Assembly (NCBI GenBank): GCA_003049485.1
Contig: PYST01000363.1
Coordinates: 1 to 37,374 of the forward strand
Direction: 5' to 3'
DNA length: 37,374 nt
From: Ophioceras dolichostomum
Lineage: Eukaryota > Ascomycota > Sordariomycetes > Magnaporthales > Ophioceraceae
In this document: piece by piece, positions 1-11,145 of the stretch
Layout of the letters: each line of letters begins with the position of its first letter
How positions within the stretch are numbered: position 1 is the first letter of the stretch
Notes under the pieces: model-generated
The model's database searches: none
Seen by the model: only the letters and a program-made list of their open reading frames with translations
What the model was told of the DNA's origin: nothing
Program-made: the position numbers and the translations under genes

Positions 1-876
1 CCCCAGATGGACAACTCGAGTGAAATACTCGAGCATCTCCTAGAGCACAAGATCCCGTCCGCAGCGCCGATATCGTACTCCTTTCTCGCACCCAACACCA
101 AGGGCCTCTCAAACGCCTTCGCCATCTTGCACAAACACCCGAACGCGTTCCTGACCGAGCCGCCGCCGCCACCCCCAGCACTAGCAGCTGACGGCGCACC
201 ATTATCGCCCCCTCCGCCTACGATAGAGCTGGCGGTGTTCGCCGCCGCGACCGAGACCTTCTCGCGCAAAAACCTGAACTGCGACGTGGCCACCTCGCTC
301 GAGAACTTCAAGGAGGTGATCCAGGGCGCCAAGGAGGCGAACCTGCGCGTGCGGGCGTACATCTCGGTGGTGCTGGGCTGCCCCTTCGAGGGCTACGACG
401 TGAACCCGCACCGCGTGGCCGAGATCGCGACCGACCTGCTGGAGATGGGCGCGGACGAGATCGCGCTGGGCGACACGACGGGCATGGGCACGGCGCCGCG
501 CACCAAGGAGCTGCTCCGGTGCGTGACCGCCGCCGGCGTGCGCAACGAGGATGTCGCCATGCACTTCCACGACACGTACGGCCAGGCCCTCGTCAATACG
601 GCCGTCGCGCTGGAGCACGGCATCCGCACGTTCGACAGCGCGGTCGGCGGGCTGGGCGGGTGCCCCTACAGCCCCGGCGCCACGGGGAACGTGGCCACCG
701 AGGACATGGTGTACTTCATGGAGTCGCTGGGCATGGACACGGGCGTCGACCTGGATGCCGTAGCGGACATTGGCGCGTGGATCTCGGGGGAGCTGGGCAG
801 GCCGAATGCTAGCGTCGTTGGAAAGGCGGTTCTGGGCGCCCGGTCGAGGAGCCCCGGCGCTGGCGATGATGCATAA
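1..876 (+). CDS. 3-hydroxy-3-methylglutaryl-CoA lyase, C-terminal part (5' end outside window)
   Basis: Cleaves HMG-CoA to acetyl-CoA and acetoacetate, the last step of leucine breakdown; usually mitochondrial. The frame is open to the first base, so residues before the Met codon at 7 (Pro-Gln, as in the family's VPQM motif) belong to the same protein and the true start lies to the left. Counting from base 1, the metal-binding histidines are His188 and His190 in HFHDTYGQ, and the catalytic Cys221 sits in GGLGGCPYSPGATGN, followed by NVATED; these are family signatures. DTTGMGTAPRT and VLGCPFEGYDV also fit. A Pro/Ala-rich stretch at about residues 52-75 interrupts the barrel between PNTKG and the FAAATE strand. 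The C-terminus ends in GAGDDA and has no peroxisomal SKL-type signal. Stop is TAA at 874-876. The identification is firm; only the N-terminus is missing. Confidence 0.95.
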   Translation, partial: PQMDNSSEILEHLLEHKIPSAAPISYSFLAPNTKGLSNAFAILHKHPNAFLTEPPPPPPALAADGAPLSPPPPTIELAVFAAATETFSRKNLNCDVATSLENFKEVIQGAKEANLRVRAYISVVLGCPFEGYDVNPHRVAEIATDLLEMGADEIALGDTTGMGTAPRTKELLRCVTAAGVRNEDVAMHFHDTYGQALVNTAVALEHGIRTFDSAVGGLGGCPYSPGATGNVATEDMVYFMESLGMDTGVDLDAVADIGAWISGELGRPNASVVGKAVLGARSRSPGAGDDA

Positions 877-1281
877 AAGAAGAAAAAAAAACCTCCCCAG
901 CAGGGTGTCCTTCGGTGTGAATATACGCATCACCATGTTTGAGATACCCCCCACTCGTGGTTCAGGTCTTCCTATGCATCATTATCCAAACTCTGTGCTG
1001 CGCAATGATGAATTCTATCCGCGTTAAGATATCAGCAGGTAAAATTTTTGCTGGGTGTCCGAAACGAGAAGGTTTACTTACTTCGGCGAGCAGTTCAATC
1101 TACATTAAAACTGGACGACGGCTGGCCAGATTGTTCTAGTCCCTTGCACATTGCTCCATCTCCATATACCTACCTGAACCTACCTCTCAGACAAGCGAAA
1201 CTACTCGCAATAACGACGGACCGGAATAGAAAATAGGTGCCTAAGTACTTGATCGAGACCGAGACACTTGCTTCGTCGAAG
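877..1281. other. Intergenic: lyase 3' flank and promoter of the next gene
   Basis: About 400 bases with no coding signal. An A-rich tract lies just after the lyase stop (about 876-894). A TACCTACC-type word occurs at about 1167-1186, like those in other spacers of this window. No TATA box is obvious. Confidence 0.5.
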
Positions 1282-2058
1282 ATGGACGCCACCTCAGTAA
1301 CACCTACTTCGCCAAGGGCATCACCAGACGCCACGGTAGACGGCTTGTCTCGCGATTTGCAGCAACTTGTCATTGCTCAGCCGGTCGAGGGCGGCGGCCA
1401 AAGCTCGGTCAACAACTTGTCTCGCGATCTCCAACAGCGACTCGTCCTGACCGAGGGTCACAACAACCCAACGGAGCCGCTGGAGCGGCGAACGGAAATG
1501 GACTTCTCAACGGCGGCATCATCGTCATCATCGTCAGCAACAGCAACGCTCCTCCCGCCTTCTCCTTCGTTTTCCGCCATCACCACCGCCCCCGCCACCA
1601 TGCCGCCCGACCGGCGGAGGTCCACAGAGGACAGGATCGCCCACAGACGGCCGCTGGCACCCGACACGAGTCCATACGAGAGAAGGCGGCGCCGGCTGCT
1701 ATTGGCCCTCATCCATCGGCCCGACGAATTTCGGGCGCTAGCGATGTGTCTCGCAACGTCGCCGTGGCTTGCTCGGCCACAGCGGGAGGAGGAGGAGTCC
1801 GTGACGCGGGACCCTCTGCTGACGGAGCAGGAGGCGTGCGCGTGGCGGTGGACTAGGGATAACAGATCCGGCGTGGCCACCATGGAGCGGGCGCACGAGC
1901 GACGGCGGGGCGGGATGGAGGGGCGCCGCCGCGAGGCGCTTGAGGGACTGCGGCGGGAGCATCGGAGGCGCGTGGAGGAGGAGCGGCGGGAGCAGCAGCG
2001 GGCGAGGCACATGGAGCGTTCTTCGAACACGGGGGCGGCGGGTTGGACGGGATCTTGA
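1282..2058 (+). CDS. Hypothetical protein, charged C-terminal helix
   Basis: I do not recognise this 258-residue protein. The frame is open from 1237 but begins there with GTG; the first ATG is at 1282 and is taken as the start. The N-terminus is Ser/Thr/Pro-rich and contains an exact duplicated heptad LSRDLQQ at residues 22-28 and 46-52, a 72-base period in the DNA. Residues about 70-110 are Ser/Ala low complexity. A middle block with RRRLLLALIHRPDEFRALAM and CLATSPWL looks like a folded helical patch. The C-terminal 60 residues are extremely Arg/Glu-rich (EGLRREHRRRVEEERREQQ), probably a long single helix or coiled coil. No signal peptide or membrane segment is seen. It could be a lineage-specific nuclear protein, but that is only a guess; expression is unproven. 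Confidence 0.5.
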   Translation: MDATSVTPTSPRASPDATVDGLSRDLQQLVIAQPVEGGGQSSVNNLSRDLQQRLVLTEGHNNPTEPLERRTEMDFSTAASSSSSSATATLLPPSPSFSAITTAPATMPPDRRRSTEDRIAHRRPLAPDTSPYERRRRRLLLALIHRPDEFRALAMCLATSPWLARPQREEEESVTRDPLLTEQEACAWRWTRDNRSGVATMERAHERRRGGMEGRRREALEGLRREHRRRVEEERREQQRARHMERSSNTGAAGWTGS

Positions 2059-2669
2059 TGGTTTGGGGACGGTCGGCTGGGGACAAACAAGCGCCGCCCG
2101 GCGAGGTGAGGTGAGGTGAAGAAGCCTCAAGCTGCTACTGTGTATCTACGGCATGTCTCGTCTCGGCCGTGCATTATGCTGAATAGGATGACCTTCCGAC
2201 TGGTTGCGAGGGGCGCATCATCGTGGTCCCGAGACGGTCGATACCCATGGATGAAAGTGGATACTTATTGGCGGTTTGCACAGCGCATTTACGGGAAGAA
2301 CGGAAGCGCGATATTGTATGCTTGGGACGGGATGCCAGCGAGTGAGCTAGCGAGTGAGCCATTTCGGTACTCGAAGGATGGCGGCACCATGAGTGACTTG
2401 CGGTGTTGACTTGGGAGGATGAGAACGGGGCAACCCCTCTGTCTGCTCTTCTCGTGTTTTTTTTCTTTTTCTTTGTTTCGTTTTTAGTTCTATTTCGTCC
2501 CCATTCTGAATTTTCTTTCTCTTTTTGTTTTTGTGGGGGATTAGCTGTGTTCATAGGCTCTACAAATCCACGTTGCCGTCCAAGTTCTAATTCGAAATCT
2601 CTCTCCTGAGCCAATCGTCCCACAGCTGCACAAGTGGGTAGGTGCATGTAGACGCCTGAATAACTTGGC
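2059..2669. other. Intergenic between convergent 3' ends
   Basis: Space between two convergent stop codons, presumably both 3' UTRs. It holds a GGTGA-repeat patch (2103-2119), a duplicated GCGAGTGAGC (2339-2348 and 2351-2360) and a long T-rich tract (about 2456-2535). No gene is seen. Confidence 0.5.
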
Positions 2670-3990
2670 TCAGTTTGAAGGATTCTGCGCTGAACTATTA
2701 TGTTCCGCATCCTCTCGGGCAAATGTATTCGCGACTATTAGAGGGAAGCAAGCGGTCGCTTCGGCGTAGACCTGTTTCGACAGCTCAGTCAGAGAAGAGA
2801 ATCCCCGAGACAACAAAAAGGGAGTGGAGGAGAAAGATCTTACCTTTACACTATCGGCACCGATTTTGATCTTACCCCACGAGACGGCCTCGTCTGGCCT
2901 GGCACCAGCGTCGCTACCATCAAACTCCTGCGCCGTGTTGATGTAGACCGCAGACTCGGCACCGTTCCGCATCAGGCACGCATTGGCGATGTGGTGCTTG
3001 ACGACTCCACCACCAAGAATTATGATGCCGGCACGCTTAGCCCGCACTGAGATCGTGTTGATGCGACGGATGTCCTCGACTATGTCGATGCGAAGTTGCT
3101 GCGGCGAGGCTTTGAATGTGTGGAAGTACAGCATGTCGCCCAGGCTGCCGTCCGTGAGGGCAGGGCAGAACACGGGGATGTCGTTCTTCCACGCCCAGTA
3201 CAGCACGGAGCGCTCATCGTTGATCTCCTTTCCGAGCCGGTGGATCACTTTTGAGGGTGTCCAGTGTAGCTCGCCGTCTTCCTCGTCAGCGGCTTTGCCG
3301 GCTGCCCGGTGCTGGGCTTTGCTAACCTCCTGCTCCTCCAGCATCTTGTCTAGGATGGGCACCACCCAGTCCTCAAACGCGCAGTAGTTCGAGTTTGGGA
3401 CGAGCAGGTTGCCGATGCGGTTAAGGCCCTGCTTCCGGAGCTCGGCGCCTGGCGAGCTGAACGAGCCCATGTACGTGTCGCCCAGGCACTTGATCAGGTC
3501 CTCCTCGATCCCACCCGCGGTTGTGACGACAGCCGAGACGTGCTTGTGCTGCACGAGATAACGGAAGACGCCGCGCAGCCCCGACGAGATCATATTTGAG
3601 GTGTATCCCAGGAATATGGTGGTGCCATCGCCTGTTTCTGGGTCACGCCAAGCTCTCTTTTACTTGAAGAAACTCCCATAATGTCAGCTCGCTGGCGGCA
3701 AGACACAGTAAAGGGGAACTCCCCAGAGACGAGGCTCGAGAGTTCAAGACTGACTCTTCGTCGTCCACATTGCTGACCATTTCATTTATGATTCGGACCG
3801 CTTCGCCGATAGACGAAGCCTGAAAGCCCATATTCTTCATACCATCCAGAAGGTCCGCGACGGTGATTGGCCGGCCCTTGAACTTGTTGAAGTCGAGCTC
3901 CTCCACCTTCTGCGACCCCTCTGGCATCTCAACCGACTTGACCAGCACGGCGTCCGTCGCCTGGGACGGCGGCTGGCTGGTGGTGGCCAT
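2670..3990 (-). CDS. DYS1: Deoxyhypusine synthase
   Basis: NAD-dependent enzyme that moves the butylamine group of spermidine onto one lysine of eIF5A, the first step of hypusine formation; cytosolic. Exons on the minus strand are 3990-3778, 3656-2844 and 2771-2670, giving 375 residues, a normal length. Intron 1 (3777-3657) has donor GTCAGC, a GCTGAC branch site and acceptor AAAAG; splicing restores NEM-RAWRDPETG. Intron 2 (2843-2772) has donor GTAAGA, a CTGAC branch and a CAG acceptor. Family motifs are TSNMISSG, TTAGGIEED, GGGVVKHHIANA and DEAVSWGKI, whose Lys333 matches the catalytic lysine that forms the enzyme intermediate. The start is MATTSQ at 3990; the frame continues upstream but only to a GTG. 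Intron 2 is 72 bases with no in-frame stop, so retention would insert 24 residues. It is divergent from the SANT-protein gene. Confidence 0.96.
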
Positions 3991-4756
3991 GACGGCGATA
4001 AAGAATCTGGGACTTTGCCCAGTTCTTTCCGAGTCCAGCCCTCCTAACCTTCGCGAGGCGACCGTGATCGAGAGGTGGTGTGATCTGGCAATGATTACCC
4101 TTCCTCTATTCTCGGTGGCTATGAGAACGAGCACAGAATTTCATCACGGATCCGAAGCGGCCGAAGAATTTGATCGGTCCGGTGTGACCTGGAGCCTGGC
4201 CGAGGTTAAGAATCATCACCAAAATAAAGCTTTTCGCCCCCACTCAAACTAAAATGCACAACCAGAATCGGTCAGAAAACGCACACATGAATGGTCGGAA
4301 CTTTTAATCGTCTAAACGAAAGATATGTGAAAACGCCCCGGAAGTGAGCGCCAGATGAGGCCGATGGGAACGTGTGCGCCGATTGTACTCAGCTGTGACC
4401 CCCCCGTCCGGACATCTGTGGATTGCCGGCAAGGTTTTTCGGCGCCATGGAGGGGCAGGCGGTCATGTGGAGCCGGCGTCCGGGGTGTCCAGGGCGATGA
4501 CGAGCCAGGATTGGGCAGCGATTGATTTGATGATGAGACAAGTTTTCCCGACAAGCGCGGGCTGAATCAGGCTTAAACCGAAAAGGCTTAGCGCGATTCG
4601 GTAGGGCCAGATGTGTGCTAGCGGGCAGGCGCCACGCATGAGGCTGGTGTCCGACCTTTGATTGGGGGGTGGGATTGAAGGATCTTGAACTGTACCGGAC
4701 ATAGCCAGTAGTGAAAGCCGGCCAGTGGACTCGTCTCGAACAAAGCGTTTTTGAAC

Positions 4757-4815
4757 CTGCACACCTACACCTCTAACCTGCACACCCACCCACACACAGG
4801 CACACACACACACCG
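4757..4815. repeat. CA-rich simple repeat
   Basis: Imperfect CACACC/CACA repeats, including an uninterrupted CA run near 4801-4813, in the divergent spacer. Confidence 0.75.
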
Positions 4816-5010
4816 AACCACGACATTTTTCAACTCTGTTCACTTATTGATCGCATCCTAGCATCTAACATCGCGACTTTGAATCGAGGAGTGAGTCGAC
4901 TACGGAGTGGCTTAGGGCAATTTTTCGCAGGCGTGCGGAACAAATACGCCGACAAAGCGCCACCCCATCATTCCTTTAGGCAGTCTGCGAATCTCGAATC
5001 CTCTCGTGAC

Positions 5011-5030
5011 GGGTTCGGTTGAACGAACCC
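5011..5030. repeat. Inverted repeat in the SANT-gene leader
   Basis: Seven-base arms GGGTTCG (5011-5017) and CGAACCC (5024-5030) flank a six-base loop. The element could form an RNA hairpin if transcribed, or be a binding site for a dimeric factor. It lies about 90 bases before the first upstream ORF. Confidence 0.5.
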
Positions 5031-5119
5031 AGCAGCACCTGGAGAACTTGACTTCACCGCCCACAAACCTCTACGAACAGTTCGCCGCCACAGGGTTTAT
5101 TGAGCCACTGGGCCTTGCG

Positions 5120-5182
5120 ATGCAGATAGCATCGTTCGGTGGCATTCAATCGAGCAAGGGCCTTCCGCGCCCGAATCTGTAA
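5120..5182 (+). promoter_or_regulatory. Upstream ORF 1 of the SANT-protein gene
   Basis: ATG at 5120, 20 codons, TAA at 5180-5182. Its stop overlaps the next ATG as TAATG. This assumes the leader is unspliced here. Confidence 0.4.
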
Positions 5183-5238
5183 TGTGTGTATCATCCATCG
5201 CGTGCCCTTTCCGTGACCCGAAAGACGCCCGCCATTAG
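5182..5238 (+). promoter_or_regulatory. Upstream ORF 2 of the SANT-protein gene
   Basis: ATG at 5182, 18 codons, TAG at 5236-5238. It is in the same frame as the main ORF but closed before it. Two bases separate its stop from the ATG of uORF 3. Confidence 0.4.
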
Positions 5239-5240
5239 TG

Positions 5241-5315
5241 ATGGTTGGGAACGCCCATCCATCTCCAACGGCCATACAGAAGTCGGATGCCACGTCAAGC
5301 CGAGTACATCAATAG
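5241..5315 (+). promoter_or_regulatory. Upstream ORF 3, overlapping the main start
   Basis: ATG at 5241, 24 codons, TAG at 5313-5315. It overlaps the proposed main ATG (5287) in another frame, a layout that usually lowers main-ORF translation. Alternatively, part of this leader is an intron ending at CATACAG (about 5279). Confidence 0.4.
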
Positions 5316-8300
5316 GGGATTGACCCCGCCTGTCGCTCCCCGACATTCCAGCTATCATCCGAGCCTCACAAGGCTCCAGACTCGAACACAAGCAGAAATC
5401 CATGCTGACTCGTACCGCCCTCGCAGGACTCGGTATCCGTCAAGTCGCTACGATGGCGGCGACCGTCGATCTCGATCACCACATAGGTCACCAGATCGGT
5501 ACACCGACCGCGCCTCGCAGTATGGCGACGGTGACCGCCGGCGACTGTCCGGGGAGTCACGCGCCAATCAGACCGCGTTCCAGACTAACCGTGACTCCTC
5601 CTTCCGGGACTCTCTACCTCCTCGGGAGCCGCCGCGTGGACCCAAAGCCTTGCTAGACGTATCCGGCGGACAGCGAGGTGGCTATGCCGGCGACTTCCGT
5701 GGTGGGCGAGGCTCCCGTGGGCGTGGCAGGGGGTGGAGAGAGGACAGTCGCGACCGCAGCCGGGGTGACCGCGAAGACTTCCGCGACCGGCGCGACCCGC
5801 CGTTCAGAGACGAACGAAATGAGAGGAATGAAAGAACCGAACGGAGCCGCGAGCGCGAACGCGAGCGTGAACGCGGCGACTGGCGTGGCGAGAGGGACAG
5901 CTTCCGGGGTCGGCGTCCATCGCCTCAGGGCCGAGGGCGCTCGCCTCCGGGGAGAGACTTCCGGGACCGAGAACGAGATCGTGATCGTGAGCGAGACCGC
6001 GATGGGCCCCTCGGAGTGGATTCTGAGAGGGCCAGGCGAGGTTCTCGAGACGGTCCGCTCTCGGCCGGATCGTCCAACTCGGACCAGCCATTCGCAGGCC
6101 AGCCGTTCCGCGGGAACTTCCGAGGCGGACGAGGCCGGGGGGGACGTGGAGATTGGGATCGCGGGCGCGGAGGAACCCAGTTCTACGAGGGCCGCGATCG
6201 CTATAATGCCCGCAGCCGGTCGCAGGAGGGGCGCTGGGGTGGCCGAGACAACCGGGACGATCGCGACAGCCATCGCCATAATATGGACGATACGCGTTCA
6301 AGAGACTCGAGAGAGGATCGTGAGACGCGCGATCGTGAGCTACCCCGGCCAAAACCTGACCGAAGCTCTCTGACCCATGAGCCACCTCCACCCCCTCCTC
6401 CTCCGCCTGCCCCCAAAGATGTCTCCCCGCCGCCAATCGCTCCCTCGGCGCCGGCTTTCGGCTCTGTACCAAGCAAGTTGCCGTCAGCCGGTGATGTACC
6501 GACGGGTCCAACGGCCCCAGCGGTCCCGACAGTTCCGACAGTCACAGGCCGGGCGCCGCCTACTGGCCCCCGGGCGCTGACCGAGGAGCGGACCTTCCCG
6601 ACAGGGCCGTCGAGCAACTCAATAGCGGAGCGGCTCCCCCTCGCTGGCCCGTCCAAACCTGCGAGCCACGAGGGCAGTCCCCCGGTCCCTACCGGACCAC
6701 GCGCGCAGCAGCAGAAACAACAACAGCAGCAGCGGCCATCAAGCAAACAGTGGATTAACCCCGCACTCACTGGGAAGAAGGTGCCCGAGTCGCCCAAGAT
6801 AAATCGTTCTCAGAGCTTCGCATCCCAGCACCCTAGGCCGTTCGGACCCCGACCTGCGTCGTCCGGATCCGAGCACCATGGCGAATTTGTCCACCGCCCA
6901 CGCAGCCGGGACGCCCAATCCGATTCGCAAATTTCTCCTGCCGATGGCTCACTTCGGGCCCTTCATATTTCCGATGCGATCGAGGTCCTGCCCGGCTTCG
7001 AGCGTGGTACGCAATCCGCGAGGAATTCGATCGATCGGGAGATGAGGAGGTCGCCATGGTCTGCAATAGACTCCAACATGACAGGCACCGGTTACGAAAG
7101 GGCAGAGAGTTCATCTGGGCCTTCGCCTTCGCAACCAAAACCGCCGCTCATCAGCCCTCCTCTCCCAAGGAGCGACAAGGAACAACACGAGGTCAAACCT
7201 CAGCACCCGCAGCCGTCCGGGCCCACGTCAGATAACAAAATGGCAGCGGACGCTGGCCCACAGCGCCGCAAGGCAGTCATGCGTGTCCCTGCCGTCAAGA
7301 TATCTCTCCCTCCAAGACAGCCGATGGTCCCGCCTGTTAACGACCCGTCTTCCGAGTCCGATGACGAAGACATGAACGACTACTTCGAAACGGAAATCCG
7401 AAAGAACGAAGAGGAGCTCAAGAGGATTGAAAGCAAGGAAGAAGTCGTGTCGACTGAAGGCGCTGTCTTATATGCGCAGCTCGTGGTCCACGCCGCCAAA
7501 CAGCTTCTCAACGAGCCCGAAGGCCTCGTAGAGATGCTCGGTGAGATTCCTGACGACCTTGTCGTCCCTGCGAAGACGCAAGAGGCCAAGAAGCCCGAGA
7601 AGCGACCGGCTGAGGATGCGCCCAAGAAATCCTCATCACGCGCTGAAGGCGCATCTAAACCGGGGCCCTCAGATCGCCCGGCCAAGGAGGACAGCAAGGT
7701 CGCCAAGAAAGCCGACAAGGCCGACAAGGCCGATAAGGCCGACAAGGTAGACAAGGCAGATAAGGCAGGCAAGGCCGACAAGGTCGACAAGCCTGCTAAG
7801 GCTGACAAACCTGAGAAAGCCGAGAAAGTTGATTCGGCTCCAGCAGCTGCCCAAGCTGAACCTCAACCAAAGATTGAGGATGTGGAAATGGAGGACCACC
7901 ACATCCCTATACCTACAGTCGAGAGAGAGGAGCCAGACCGGGTAGACGACGGCGGCGATGTGGTAATGAAGGATACCACAGGGCAGCCAGCCGCTCCCGG
8001 CATGGCCACGGCAACAGAAGTGGGTCCAACACTGACCAATGGGGTCGGCGCCGCTGTCGACGGTGAGAAGCCTGACTTACACCTCCCCGACGTCTCCGAG
8101 GAAGCACCGGCCGAGAAGGGCTCTGCCCCGCCCGCAGAGGAGGATGACGATGCTACGTATATCGAGGAGGTCGACGACGCGATGCTCGAAACGGTCCGGC
8201 AGCATATGGTCACACCGCCACTGGATGAACTACCTGTATTCAAGGTAGAACCCTGGTACAAGGATACCCACCTTCTGGAGTCCTTTGAGCCGTCGGCCGA

Positions 8301-10778
8301 CGTTGGCGCCTTCATCATTCAAAGACTAGCCGAGGAGGCAGGTTCGGAGAACCAGCAGAACGTGGCGCTGAGAAATGAATATCTTGCCAGATATGAGGTA
8401 TATCTACGCTTCACGCTCTCTGACGACGCCTGCGCGGTTAAGAGTCGCGACAAGTTTGCGACTCTCATGGGCCTCAACGACACATCCACCACTAATGGGC
8501 CACACGGTGCCCCGGAGCCCAAGACGGAGGGCCGGCGGGCGGGTCGTTTTGCCACGGAGCGTGACCTCGAGCGCATCCTACAGGAGTCGCGTGCGGCGGA
8601 GGAGGAGAGGCGAGAACGCGAGCTGCGGGCGGAGAAGGAGAAGTTCCGCAGTGAAAAGGAGGCGGTGATACCCGAGATGTATTGGAACGACGCCGAGCGG
8701 AAGAAGGACCTATACATCAACCACTCGGGCCACCTCCCCGTGGAGAAGCTGGTGGCCGCCTGGCAGGTGCTGCCCCCGGTGTGCAATTTCACCGAAGAAG
8801 AGGAGCAGCTGTTCGAGAAGGCCTACCTCGAGTTCCCCAAGCAGTGGGGCAAAATCGCGGAGCAGCTGCCGCGCCGCGACTTCCATTCTTGCATTCAGTA
8901 TTATTATCTGAAGAAGCGCGAACTGAATCTTAAGGAGAAGCTCAAGAAGCAGCCCAAGAAGCGGAAGAAGGGTCGCGCCAAGCATCGCTCCAGTGCTCTG
9001 GTGTCGGAGCTCGGCAACGGCGAGCCCGAAACAGAGGAGAACCATGAGAACGGCGGCGAGAACGGAGAACGACGGCGCCCTCGCCGGGCAGCCGCGCCGA
9101 CTTTCAACTTCGAGACTGCGGCTGCAGCTGCGGCTGCCGCGGCGGCTGCGTCGGGTACTTCTAACTTCGACTCGGATGGAACCACCCCCGTGGGCACGCC
9201 GGGTCGCCGCGGCAAGAACGACAGTGGTGCCGAGAAACCTGAGGGAACAGTCAAGAAGGGCCGGAAGCAGCGCCAAACAAAGGAGAAAGAGCCCAAAGCG
9301 CCCAAGGTGCCGCCGGCCCTCGCGCCCACGCCACCGGCGAACGCCAAGGCAAACCGTTCACGGTCCAATTCTCGGGCCGTGCAAGGCCCGGAATGGTTGT
9401 CCCCACAGCTTCCACCGGGAAGTGGGGTCATCATGGGTGGACCCAGCGGACCGGGCGGGCTAGGCGGGCCGGGTGGTGCAGGACCCTCAACTGTGCCCCA
9501 ACCCGGGCCGCCTACTCCGGCAGGGATCGGAGCTGGGCCTGGTTCTGGCCCTGGCCCTGCGCTCGGGCAGGGAATGCCGCCGCCTCCGTTCGATGCGCCT
9601 CAAGGAATGCCGGGAATGCCAGGCATGCAGCCGCCCTTGGTGCCCGCACAGGCGCTGTCGGCCGCGCCGTCGACGGCGTTAATGAGTCCCGAGCGCACCC
9701 CGCTAGCACCCCCACCGCCATCCATGTCTGAGGCCATCGCGCCGCCGTCGCTCCGCCCAGAGCCCCCGCTCTCGGCTGCTCAAGCCAGCGGAACGCAGTC
9801 AGCCTTCGAAGTCAGCCAAGGCCCATCGTCCTCGTCGAGCCACGCAAGATCGCAGCCGCAGCCGTCTAGTTACTGGAGCGTCTCCGAATCCAATGACTTC
9901 CCCAACCTGTTGCGGTACTTTGGCACGGACTGGAATGCTATTGCCAACCATATGCAGACCAAGACATTGGTCATGGTAGGAACTCGCCGCATTTCCCCTC
10001 GCTCTTTTTCCTACCCTCTACATATGGGGGTCTGGCATAGTTTTTGTTGGTTGCTAATCAAGCCTTTTGCCGTCTGCTCCTACAGGTCAAGAACTATTAC
10101 ATGCGGCAAAAGGATCCTGTTATGAAGGCCGAATGGGAGAAGATCGCGCTTGAAGCAGAGGAGCAGAAGAGCAGAGGCCAGAAGCGTCCTCCCCCGCCGA
10201 CCCCTACAGCCGCGACCTCCCGGAAGAAGTACGACACGCCTTCGTCGTCCAGCGGGCACCGTCCGATTGCATCCGCAGACCACATGGCAGAAGACCCCGT
10301 CCAGCCCAAGATGGAGAACATCCAGCCCAAGCAGGAGAGCCAGCCACCGCCACAACAGCAGTCCCTGCATCACCAGCCGCCACTTCAGCCACAACCTCAG
10401 CCGCAGCTGCAAATGTCACCTCAGAAACCACAGCAGCAGCAACTGCCACAAGCTCCTCCGGTTGCACAAACGCCGGCATTTGGTCGCTTCCAGACTCCGG
10501 TTCCCATTGTGCCGCAGACGTCTGCGCCTGTGCCGCTTTCCGTATCGTCCCCAGCTGGTGTCCCTGTTCCGCAAGCCGTGCAGTCCCCGGTCACTCAGGT
10601 TCCGCCGCCCACGATACCCCCGCAGCCTCTACAGCCTATGCCACTAGCGCAACACCCGGCCCAACAAGCTCAACACCAAGCACAGCATCAAGCCCAGCTT
10701 CAAGCCCAGCAGCAAGCCCAGCAACAACAACAGCAGCAGCAGCAGCAAAAGCAACAGCAACAGCAACAACAACAGCAA

Positions 10779-10812
<34 letters not shown>

Positions 10813-11113
10813 CATCATCGCAAGCTTCCCCACCGATTGCATCTGCTTCTGCTCCTCCGAGTGCGTCTCCTCGTCCACGGCCTTCGCGGAATCCTCTCCC
10901 ACCTTACTCGTATCCTGAGAGAGAGAGCGAGGTCCTGTCGGCACCAACCCAGCCAGTTCGCATCTCGCAGAAACAACCAGCTGCTCCTGCTCCAATGTCT
11001 GGCCATACCCCTTCCATGCCTGAGCCAGTGCAGCAGCAGCGGCCCGGGTTGTATACCAACGAGATTGATGCTCAGATCAACAAGCTCGAACAGCTGCGCA
11101 GCCAGCGCAACCA

Positions 11114-11145
<32 letters not shown>

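Larger units (their letters stand above)
3991..5286. promoter_or_regulatory. Divergent promoter region, deoxyhypusine synthase / SANT protein
   Basis: This 1.3-kb spacer must hold both promoters and leaders. It contains a CA-rich tract (about 4757-4815), an inverted repeat (5011-5030) and, next to the SANT gene, three short ORFs. On the minus strand, a 13-codon uORF could run 4144-4106 ahead of the synthase start. No convincing TATA box was seen. Transcription starts are unknown. Confidence 0.55.
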
